From contig JAUVIT010000098.1 of the NCBI GenBank assembly GCA_030592605.1, positions 1 through 6,762 on the forward strand: a stretch of DNA of 6,762 nucleotides, given 5' to 3'. Shown one piece after another: positions 1 to 5,559 of this stretch (its first letter is position 1; the number at the start of each line of letters is the position of its first letter). Origin of the DNA: Bacteroidota bacterium (GTDB lineage Bacteria; Bacteroidota; Bacteroidia; Bacteroidales; GCA-2748055). The notes beneath the pieces are model-generated. The model had not been told where the DNA came from, made no database searches, and saw nothing but the letters and a program-made list of their open reading frames with translations. The position numbers and the translations under genes are program-made.

Positions 1-863
1 GAGAGTCCTGAAGCGCGCCGGTGGATGGTATCCAGTCCCATTTTGATGTCGGCGGTCTCTTTTTCGGAAAGTCGTTCAAGTGGAATCAGTTCCCCTTCTG
101 GCTGGAGTCTCTCTGAGAGGTTGCCAGCGATCAGTTTGATAGGACTGAGTGAGTTAAGTATTTCATGCCGCAATACCCTCAGTAATTTCTGCCAGGCATC
201 CAGTTCATTCCGGACCATTTCCCTGCTGATATCACGTACTGAAAGCAAGGTAATCTTCTCACCTTTAAGCATAAAGCCGGAGGCGAGGAAGATCAGGTGG
301 TGCTGGCCATCCGGAAGGGCTATTTTCTTTAAAGTCTCTTTGCCTGGCGTGAACTGTTTGAAAAAAGCGGGTAAACCAGGTGCTACATCTTCCAGAACAT
401 CCAGGCGATCCAAAGCGGTGATTCCGAAAAGCTCCAGGAAAGCGCGGTTTATCATCCTTACCTCTCCATTTTCATTGAAGGCCACCAGGCCAAACTGCAC
501 ATGGTTAACCGTCTCTTCGAAGAAGCGCTGCTCGGCTTCACGGTCGAGCCTGACCAATCTGAAATCGCTGATCAGTGCGTTAAATCCCGCATGGATGGCA
601 TTGAAGTAGGGATCTCTGCGTACTCTTGAAAATTGCATGCTTGGATCTTCGTTTACGAGGGCATTAATCAACTTTAAGAGATCCCGTCTGATTCGGGTGA
701 GATACCATAGCAGGGCTACAGTTTCCAGGATCAGGGCTAGCACAAACAAAGAGTTGGTCACCGGGTAGTCAGGCTTCTGAAGGTAGATTCCCAGGCCAAG
801 GGCAGTCAGTACAATGGCCGCTACAAAGGCCAGGATGGACCATATGAATCGGCTAAATACCAT
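1..863 (-). CDS. NtrY-like membrane sensor histidine kinase, C-terminal part missing (runs off left edge)
   Basis: Senses a signal and phosphorylates a partner regulator, almost certainly the adjacent sigma-54 activator. I translated 287 codons from the ATG at 863-861. Residues about 6-28 and 36-56 are two hydrophobic membrane segments separated by a very short loop, so there is no sizeable periplasmic sensor domain. A linker (about 57-112) leads to a PAS-like domain (about 113-213, ending in 'SVRDIS', a typical PAS end). The dimerisation/phosphoacceptor helix contains 'LRHEILNSLSPIKLI', with H233 as the predicted phosphorylated histidine; the pattern HExxNxLxPI is typical of the NtrY/NtrB style. 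The GHKL ATPase domain (N, G1, G2 boxes) lies beyond the left edge. The start is firm: an in-frame TGA sits at 872-870 just upstream, and the ATG overlaps the end of the regulator gene by 11 bases, implying translational coupling. The family is confident; the signal sensed is unknown. Confidence 0.9.
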   Translation of the reverse strand, partial: MVFSRFIWSILAFVAAIVLTALGLGIYLQKPDYPVTNSLFVLALILETVALLWYLTRIRRDLLKLINALVNEDPSMQFSRVRRDPYFNAIHAGFNALISDFRLVRLDREAEQRFFEETVNHVQFGLVAFNENGEVRMINRAFLELFGITALDRLDVLEDVAPGLPAFFKQFTPGKETLKKIALPDGQHHLIFLASGFMLKGEKITLLSVRDISREMVRNELDAWQKLLRVLRHEILNSLSPIKLIAGNLSERLQPEGELIPLERLSEKETADIKMGLDTIHRRASGL

Positions 864-2226
864 ACTTTTTCATTTTCTGGTAAAGGGTCGATCGATTGAT
901 TCCCAGTACCTTTGCTGCAGCGCTAACATTTCCTTGCTGCTCCTTTAATGCCTGCTGAATTACCATTCTCTCATGGGCCTCCAGGTTTAGTGAAGTAGTG
1001 GTAAGGGTTGTCTTGTTGCTGTCCAAGCTGGGAGTGAGTGTAAGCTGGGAAATAAGACCCTTTTCCGAAAGAATCACTGCTTTCTCAATGGCATGCTCCA
1101 GTTCCCGGATATTTCCTGGCCAGGCGTGTGACATCAATTGCTCCCTGGCCTTGCTTGAAAGTTTTAGTCCCGCTTTTTGATAATGATCACTATACTTCTT
1201 CAAAAAGAAAGCCGCCAGTATTGGAATATCCTCTTTCCTGTCCCTGAGTGGAGGGATCTCCAGTTCAATGGCGTTGATCCGGTAGTAGAGGTCCTCCCTG
1301 AAGGACTTCTCTTCGATCATCTTTTGAAGGGGCATATTGGTAGCCGAAATGATCCGCACATCTATGGGTTTAGGAATGGAAGATCCCACCTGGTAAACTT
1401 CGTTGTTCTGAATGACCGAAAGCAGCTTGCTCTGCAATCCAGGTGGGAGGTTGCCGATCTCATCCAGGCAGAGGGTCCCGCCCGAAGCGATTACAAAGCG
1501 GCCATCCCGATCCTCACCGGCATCGGTAAAAGCTCCTTTTACATGTCCGAAGAGCTCGCTTTCAAACAAGGTTTCTGGAATAGCTCCCAGGTCGACCTTC
1601 ATAAAAATTTCATTCTTTCTTCCGGAAAGCCTGTGTATATCCCTGGCCACCACTTCTTTTCCTGTTCCATTCTCTCCCAGAATCAATACACTGGCGTCTG
1701 TGGCAGCTACTTTAGACACCAACATATCTAAATTCTTCATGGAAGCGGAGTGGCAGTAACAAACCGAATGGTCCCTATCCAGTTCAGCGGAAAGGTGGGC
1801 CTGCTTCTTTTTAAGCAGAGATACCTGCATCTTGCTTTTTCTCAGTTCGTATGCACTCTGGAGGGTGGATAGGATTTTTTGTTCGTCCCAGGATTTCATT
1901 ATAAAATCGACTGCCCCCTCTTTCATGGATTTAATGGCCAGCTCCACATCACCATATGCGGTGATAAAAACCACTGTGGCATCCGGGTCCTTTTCCATAA
2001 TCTTATTCATCCAGAAAATTCCCTCGTTGCCGGTGTTCTGTCCAGCCTTAAAATTCATATCCAGCAGGATGATGTCGTAGGCCTGTTTCTCCAGGGTGGA
2101 GAGGATCAGGTTGGGATTTCTCAGGGTGTCGATGGTGCTGAAAGTGCGAGACAAAATTAGCCTGAGAGCGATCAACAGGTCGCTGTTGTCATCCACAATC
2201 AATATGGAACCCTCTTTCCTGGCCAT
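853..2226 (-). CDS. NtrC-family sigma-54-dependent response regulator
   Basis: Cytoplasmic transcription activator that remodels RNA polymerase carrying sigma-54 by ATP hydrolysis. 457 residues in the standard three-domain order. The receiver domain (about 6-125) has acidic pocket D12/D13, phosphorylation site D56, T89 and K111; K111 is followed by Ser instead of the usual Pro. The AAA+ domain (about 152-390) has Walker A 'GENGTGKE' (184-191), the sigma-54 contact loop as GAFTDA (231-236, where the classical form is GAFTGA), Walker B 'GGTLCLDEI' with D255/E256, sensor I 'ISATN' (293-297), arginine-finger candidates R310 and R316, and sensor II 'WPGNIRELEHA'. A Fis-type helix-turn-helix ends the protein (about 417-457, 'AAAKVLGINRSTLYQKM'). 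An in-frame TAG at 2229-2227 directly precedes the ATG, fixing the start. It precedes and overlaps the kinase gene, so the two form a regulator-kinase operon. Likely target: the divergent permease, whose upstream region holds a matching type of palindrome. Confidence 0.96.
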   Translation of the reverse strand: MARKEGSILIVDDNSDLLIALRLILSRTFSTIDTLRNPNLILSTLEKQAYDIILLDMNFKAGQNTGNEGIFWMNKIMEKDPDATVVFITAYGDVELAIKSMKEGAVDFIMKSWDEQKILSTLQSAYELRKSKMQVSLLKKKQAHLSAELDRDHSVCYCHSASMKNLDMLVSKVAATDASVLILGENGTGKEVVARDIHRLSGRKNEIFMKVDLGAIPETLFESELFGHVKGAFTDAGEDRDGRFVIASGGTLCLDEIGNLPPGLQSKLLSVIQNNEVYQVGSSIPKPIDVRIISATNMPLQKMIEEKSFREDLYYRINAIELEIPPLRDRKEDIPILAAFFLKKYSDHYQKAGLKLSSKAREQLMSHAWPGNIRELEHAIEKAVILSEKGLISQLTLTPSLDSNKTTLTTTSLNLEAHERMVIQQALKEQQGNVSAAAKVLGINRSTLYQKMKKYGI

Positions 2227-2287
2227 CTATGAGTTTTTCATGCAGTTTGATGTAAATTTAAGACATTGTTGGATTCATGCACACGAT

Positions 2288-2306
2288 GTGTCGGAATTTC
2301 CGACAC
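2288..2306. promoter_or_regulatory. Perfect 19-bp inverted repeat, candidate enhancer site of the sigma-54 activator
   Basis: GTGTCGGAATTTCCGACAC has two perfect 9-base arms around a single central T. TGTC...GACA dyads are typical of binding sites for NtrC-family activators with Fis-type DNA-binding domains. The site lies between the divergent activator and permease genes, centred about 90 bases upstream of the transcript start predicted from the sigma-54-like promoter, which is a normal enhancer distance. It could serve both directions. The repeat is seen directly; the binding protein is inferred from position and motif type. Confidence 0.72.
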
Positions 2307-2359
2307 TAGTATAATGAAAAATATAGTTAAAGCGCAATAATTCAGCATGATATGCGTTG

Positions 2360-2375
2360 TGGCACAATATTGTCA
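2360..2375 (+). promoter_or_regulatory. Candidate sigma-54 (-24/-12) promoter of the permease gene
   Basis: TGGCAC at 2360-2365 is a perfect -24 element. At the correct spacing the -12 element reads TGTCA (2371-2375) where TTGCW is expected: T, C and A match, the central TG is swapped to GT. Transcription would start near 2386, leaving a leader of about 13 bases before the ATG at 2399. The strong context is the divergent sigma-54 activator and the palindrome upstream. Two overlapping palindromes lie here as well: TTGTGGCACAA (2357-2367) and ACAATATTGT (2364-2373), so a repressor site is an alternative reading. Confidence 0.5.
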
Positions 2376-2398
2376 TTAAAAGGGGAAAAGATGAACTG

Positions 2399-4765
2399 AT
2401 GATTCGAAATTACCTTCTAAGCGCACTCCGTAACCTCTGGAGAAACAAAGTGATCACCTTAATCAACCTGATTGGCATGGCCATCGGTTTCGGGATATTC
2501 CTGACCCTGCTTGGCTGGATCCGTTTCGATTCAGGATTTAACAAATTTCACGAGGATATTGACAAAATGTATGTCTTGAATATCAGGCTAACCATGAATA
2601 ATTCGGATTATACCTCCCAGAGGACAGGAGGAGTATACGCAAGAGTGCTGAATGAGCTCTATCCGGAAATTGAAAGTAGCTGCCAGGTCAGCCAAGCCAT
2701 GGAGTTTGAACTGGGAATTCCTGTAAAAGAGGCAGATGTGGATGTGCCTATGAAGTACTTCGATGAAAGTCAAGTGATCATGGTGGACAGCAACTTCTTT
2801 AGTTTTTTCACCTTTCCCCTGCTTGAAGGAGATACGGATGAGTTATTCAGGGCGAGGGACAACATTGTGATCACAGAGAGTCTGGCAAAGAAACTTTTTG
2901 GGGATGAAAAAGCTTTGAACAAGCAGATCAAAATTGGGGAGGGAGGGTACTTTACCGTAGTGGCTGTTGCAGCTGATCCTTCGGTCGCTTCCTCCTATCA
3001 GTTTAAAGCTCTGCTGGGATTCCATGTAATGGAGGAGATGGGATACCCAATGAATGAATACGGGGGAACCATGTACTTCAATAATTTCAAACTGGCCGCA
3101 GGGAGCGACCTGGTAAAACTGAATCAAGCCATCAACCTCCATGTGGATGAGCACTTCGATGATGATTTTGAATCTTATTTTTTCCTGGATCGTTTTGACC
3201 GCATGCACCTGTTTGGTGAGAACCAGAACTGGATCGGATATCTGATCAACGTGATCATGGCGGTGGTGATCCTGCTTATTGCCTGCATCAATTTTATTAA
3301 CCTTTCCACCGCTGGTTCTTCCATGCGGTTAAAGGAGATCGCCATCAGGAAAAGTGCAGGAGCCAGCAGGCGTCAACTGGTGCTCCAGTTTATGAGCGAA
3401 TCATACATTCTCCTGTTACTGGCATTATACCTCGGATTTTTTATCGCGGAGCACCTGGCAGGCTCTGCCTTTCGCTCTTTTGATGTTTACCAGGAGGATA
3501 TTCCAAAGGACCTGGGCTTCTGGCTGCAGATTGTGGGGATCTTCCTGCTGACCGGTTTGCTGGCCGGGCTCTATCCAGCCTTCAAAATTTCGGGTTACCA
3601 ACCTCTGGCTTTTTTCTCCGGGAAGGGAATTCAGGGCCCTCGGGGCGCCAGATCAAGGCGTGTGCTGATTGTGATCCAGTTTGCCTTTTCAATCCTTTTT
3701 ATCACAGCCTCCATCTTCATTAGCAGGCAATTTTCCCATATGAGGAATGCCGACCTGGGATTTAATCGCGAGGATGTGCTCTATATCCGGACCAAAGGAA
3801 AGGTGTGGGACAATTACCCGGTCATCAAAGAGGAGCTGGTGGATCTCTCTTTTGTGAAAGCGGTCTCTTCGGCATCTGATATTCCGGTGCAGGTCAATAA
3901 CGGACAGATAGACTGGGGGGAACGTGATGGTGACCACAACAAACTTGCCAGGGTCATCCGAGTCAGTCCCGACTTTCTTTCCACCTTTGATATCGAACTC
4001 CAGGAGGGTGACTTTTACAGTGAAGAGCGTGATACTTTGAATTACAGTTATGTGGTGGTGAACCGATCCCTGGTGGACTATTTGGGGTGGGAGGATCCGG
4101 TGGGCCGGGAGATGTACTTGTGGGGAAATGATCGCATTATCCTTGGGGTTACCGATGATATCTGTTTCTATCCTTTACAAACAGATGCTTTTTCCAACGA
4201 TGCATTGATCTATGTCTATGAACCGGTTCAGAAGTACCTGTTTGTAAGGGTAGTTTCAGGGACTTCCTCAAAGCAACTTTCTTCTCTTGAAGAGGTATTC
4301 CATGAACATAATCCGGGATATGAACTGGAGTACGATTATGTAAACAATTACGATTACGCGATGCTGGATAATTCTGATGCTATAAAACTTGTCTTTAAGC
4401 TCTTCTCGGGTATTGGCATTTTCATAGCTATCATGGGACTGATAGGGCTTGCACAGTTCAATAACAGCAGGCGGACCAAAGAGATGGGCATACACAAAGT
4501 GATGGGCGCCCAAACAGGATCAGTGATAAGGCTGCTGCTCTCCGAATTTATTAAGCTGGTAATAATCTCCAACCTCATAGCCCTGCCGCTTGCCTATCTT
4601 GGATTGTGGAAACTCTTCCAGTACTTCACTTACTCCGCCGAGCTAAGGATTCCGGTGTTTATGATTGTATTTGTGCTATCCGTGTTCTTAGCGCTGGCTA
4701 CCGTGATGTTTCATGCTTTAAGAACCGCCAGGGCCAACCCGGTAACGAGCCTCAGGTACGAGTAA
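2399..4765 (+). CDS. FtsX/MacB-type ABC transporter permease
   Basis: Inner-membrane permease of the type VII (MacB/LolCE/FtsX-like) ABC superfamily, which uses ATP to drive periplasmic work such as efflux or lipoprotein handling rather than ordinary transmembrane transport. 788 residues from the ATG at 2399. Layout: TM1 (about 19-41), a large periplasmic MacB-PCD-like domain (about 42-275), TM2-TM4 (about 279-302, 334-355, 373-395), then a second half with TM5 (about 420-441), a second periplasmic domain, and TM6-TM8 (about 662-688, 708-737, 748-773). Both halves carry the cytoplasmic coupling motif: 'EIAIRKSAGAS' and 'EMGIHKVMGAQ'. The C-terminus 'NPVTSLRYE' is typical of Bacteroidota members. 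An in-frame TTG at 2357 would add 14 residues but overlaps the candidate sigma-54 promoter, so I prefer the ATG. A short reading frame ATG-AAC-TGA (2391-2399) abuts this start. No ATPase or membrane-fusion gene is adjacent, so its ATPase must be encoded elsewhere. The substrate is unknown. Confidence 0.93.
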   Translation: MIRNYLLSALRNLWRNKVITLINLIGMAIGFGIFLTLLGWIRFDSGFNKFHEDIDKMYVLNIRLTMNNSDYTSQRTGGVYARVLNELYPEIESSCQVSQAMEFELGIPVKEADVDVPMKYFDESQVIMVDSNFFSFFTFPLLEGDTDELFRARDNIVITESLAKKLFGDEKALNKQIKIGEGGYFTVVAVAADPSVASSYQFKALLGFHVMEEMGYPMNEYGGTMYFNNFKLAAGSDLVKLNQAINLHVDEHFDDDFESYFFLDRFDRMHLFGENQNWIGYLINVIMAVVILLIACINFINLSTAGSSMRLKEIAIRKSAGASRRQLVLQFMSESYILLLLALYLGFFIAEHLAGSAFRSFDVYQEDIPKDLGFWLQIVGIFLLTGLLAGLYPAFKISGYQPLAFFSGKGIQGPRGARSRRVLIVIQFAFSILFITASIFISRQFSHMRNADLGFNREDVLYIRTKGKVWDNYPVIKEELVDLSFVKAVSSASDIPVQVNNGQIDWGERDGDHNKLARVIRVSPDFLSTFDIELQEGDFYSEERDTLNYSYVVVNRSLVDYLGWEDPVGREMYLWGNDRIILGVTDDICFYPLQTDAFSNDALIYVYEPVQKYLFVRVVSGTSSKQLSSLEEVFHEHNPGYELEYDYVNNYDYAMLDNSDAIKLVFKLFSGIGIFIAIMGLIGLAQFNNSRRTKEMGIHKVMGAQTGSVIRLLLSEFIKLVIISNLIALPLAYLGLWKLFQYFTYSAELRIPVFMIVFVLSVFLALATVMFHALRTARANPVTSLRYE

Positions 4766-4774
4766 GAAAAGTGA

Positions 4775-4799
4775 TCCGGGGCCTTATCAGGGCCCCGGA
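4775..4799. terminator. GC-rich hairpin between convergent genes, probable terminator
   Basis: TCCGGGGCC (4775-4783) pairs perfectly with GGCCCCGGA (4791-4799) across a 7-base loop. It starts 9 bases after the permease stop and ends 9 bases before the dodecin stop on the other strand, the position expected for a shared bidirectional terminator. Neither side has a classical run of T: the plus side continues AAAATCTAATTT, the minus side continues TCACTTTTCTTACT, which is the better of the two. It may partly act as a transcript-stabilising stem. Confidence 0.6.
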
Positions 4800-4808
4800 A
4801 AATCTAAT

Positions 4809-5018
4809 TTATGCTTCGTATTTAAAAGAGAGTTTTACTTTGGTCCGGTAGAAATCAATCTTTCCGTCCTTCAGATGGATGTCCTGGGCCACCACCTCTG
4901 CAATGCGTAGGTCCCTTAGAGATTTTGATGCCTTAATGATGGCATTTTTGGCTGCATCGTCCCATGAGACTGTGCTGGAACCAACCAGCTCGATGATTTT
5001 GTAAACGCTGTCTGACAT
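4809..5018 (-). CDS. Dodecin family flavin-binding protein
   Basis: Dodecins are small proteins that assemble into hollow dodecamers and store or buffer flavins such as riboflavin, FMN or lumichrome in the cytoplasm. This one has 69 residues, the normal family length, and the expected strand-helix-strand-strand layout: 'VYKIIELVGSS' (5-15), helix about 18-35, then 'LRIAEVVAQDI' (37-47) and 'YRTKVKLSFKYE' (57-68). Family recognition rests on the N-terminal 'YKIIELVGSS' and C-terminal 'KVKLSFKY' patterns. In archaeal and Thermus dodecins, as I recall them, a Trp that stacks on the flavin stands just before the 'EV' of the second strand; here that position is I39, so flavin binding may differ or be weak. 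W19 is at another place. The gene is monocistronic, converges on the permease, and has its own promoter candidate at 5073-5043. Confidence 0.93.
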   Translation of the reverse strand: MSDSVYKIIELVGSSTVSWDDAAKNAIIKASKSLRDLRIAEVVAQDIHLKDGKIDFYRTKVKLSFKYEA

Positions 5019-5042
5019 GATGCTTAAGTATTATGATTCAGT

Positions 5043-5073
5043 GCAAGTTACAACCTCAAACTGGAGAAGTCAA
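5043..5073 (-). promoter_or_regulatory. Candidate housekeeping promoter of the dodecin gene
   Basis: Reading the minus strand, TTG (5073-5071) is followed after 20 bases by TAACTTGC (5050-5043). This resembles the Bacteroidota primary-sigma pattern TTTG / 19-21 bases / TAnnTTTG, matching TA and TT and lacking the final TG. Transcription would start roughly 15-20 bases before the ATG at 5018. Short degenerate motifs such as this occur by chance, so support is positional. Confidence 0.4.
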
Positions 5074-5083
5074 GTAAGAGGCT

Positions 5084-5113
5084 TTTGAGCTTCATAAAAA
5101 TTCCCTATATTGC
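5084..5113 (+). promoter_or_regulatory. Candidate promoter of the nikR-like/larE/larC operon
   Basis: TTTG (5084-5087) is separated by 18 bases from TATATTGC (5106-5113), an imperfect fit to the Bacteroidota pattern TTTG / 19-21 / TAnnTTTG. It would start transcription near 5120, which coincides with the inverted repeat at 5117-5145. It is the only reasonable fit I found between the divergent dodecin and nikR-like genes. Confidence 0.3.
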
Positions 5114-5116
5114 CTT

Positions 5117-5145
5117 TGTTAACACCTTTGTATAAAATAGTAACA
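5117..5145. promoter_or_regulatory. Candidate operator of the NikR-like regulator (TGTTA-N19-TAACA)
   Basis: TGTTA (5117-5121) and TAACA (5141-5145) form an interrupted dyad of 29 bases. NikR of E. coli binds a 28-base interrupted dyad (6-base half sites, 16-base spacer), so the overall geometry is alike although the sequence is not. The left half is also part of the palindrome TGTTAACA (5117-5124). The site ends two bases before the ATG, a good place for autorepression. Five-base arms are short; a chance match is possible. Confidence 0.3.
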
Positions 5146-5147
5146 CG

Positions 5148-5549
5148 ATGTCGGTCGTACGATTTGGAGTGTCATTTGAGAAGGACGTGCTGGATGCGCT
5201 GGATGAATATGTACAGGAAAATAAATTTTCCAACCGTTCCCAGGCACTACGTCATCTGGTGAACCGGCATATAGTGGAGAAGAAGTGGCAATGCAACAAC
5301 CGGGTAGCCGGAGCGGTGACCCTGGTCTATGACCACCATAAGCGCGACATTGCCAACCACCTGGGAGATATCCAGCTGCAGTACAGCGAAGAGATTTTAT
5401 CTGTACAGCGCTTTACCCTGAATGAACAGTATAGCATGGAGGTAGTCGCCTTGAACGGGATCTCTGCTCGACTCACCGAACTGGCTGAGAAACTCATTTC
5501 GGAAAAGGGGATCCAGCACGGGAAATTGACTATGAGCAGATTTGATTAA
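5148..5549 (+). CDS. nikR: NikR-family ribbon-helix-helix regulator lacking the nickel ligands
   Basis: Predicted cytoplasmic tetrameric DNA-binding repressor. 133 residues, the normal NikR length. The N-terminal ribbon-helix-helix (about 3-45) starts with strand 'VRFGVSF' and contains 'FSNRSQALRHLV', the NikR-style second helix. The C-terminal ACT-like domain (about 53-133) contains 'VYDHHKRDI', which aligns to 'VYEHEKRDL' of E. coli NikR, and ends with 'KGIQHGKLTMSRF', the usual NikR end. Over 39 residues the alignment needs no gap, yet every square-planar nickel ligand is changed: E. coli H76, H87, H89 and C95 become L77, R88, T90 and S96. It therefore should not bind nickel at the classical site. 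It is the first gene of an operon with larE and larC, so it probably controls nickel-pincer cofactor synthesis and perhaps itself. No clear Shine-Dalgarno precedes the ATG. The fold assignment is strong; the effector is unknown, and the symbol refers to the family, not to proven nickel response. Confidence 0.88.
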   Translation: MSVVRFGVSFEKDVLDALDEYVQENKFSNRSQALRHLVNRHIVEKKWQCNNRVAGAVTLVYDHHKRDIANHLGDIQLQYSEEILSVQRFTLNEQYSMEVVALNGISARLTELAEKLISEKGIQHGKLTMSRFD

Positions 5550-5559
5550 ACAGGAAGCA

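Noticed and set aside
25..609. 194-codon open frame on the plus strand
   Set aside because: It lies opposite the histidine kinase, whose frame gives a clear membrane/PAS/H-box protein. The plus frame is Ser/Arg-rich with no recognisable domain, the usual look of an antisense shadow.
1177..1731. 184-codon open frame on the plus strand
   Set aside because: It is antisense to the AAA+ domain of the sigma-54 activator and shows no domain of its own.
2227..2241. Four-codon frame MKNS-stop just before the activator start on the minus strand
   Set aside because: It is AT-rich and very short, with no ribosome binding site that I can identify; it only serves to show that the activator cannot start further upstream.
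2310..2315. Perfect TATAAT hexamer upstream of the permease
   Set aside because: No credible -35 element stands 16-18 bases upstream, Bacteroidota primary promoters do not use this hexamer, and the surrounding region is A/T-rich.
2357..2398. TTG start that would lengthen the permease by 14 residues
   Set aside because: The added residues 'WHNIVIKRGKDEL' do not fit the family N-terminus 'MIRNYLLSALRNLWRNK', and the extension would overlap the candidate promoter.
4606..4851. 81-codon plus-strand frame across the permease end and the hairpin
   Set aside because: It overlaps the last permease helix in another frame, runs through the probable terminator and into the dodecin gene; no family resemblance.
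5542..5559. TTG start that would lengthen LarE by six residues
   Set aside because: The ATG at 5560 has AGGAAG close upstream and gives the normal family length; the extension would overlap the regulator's stop codon.
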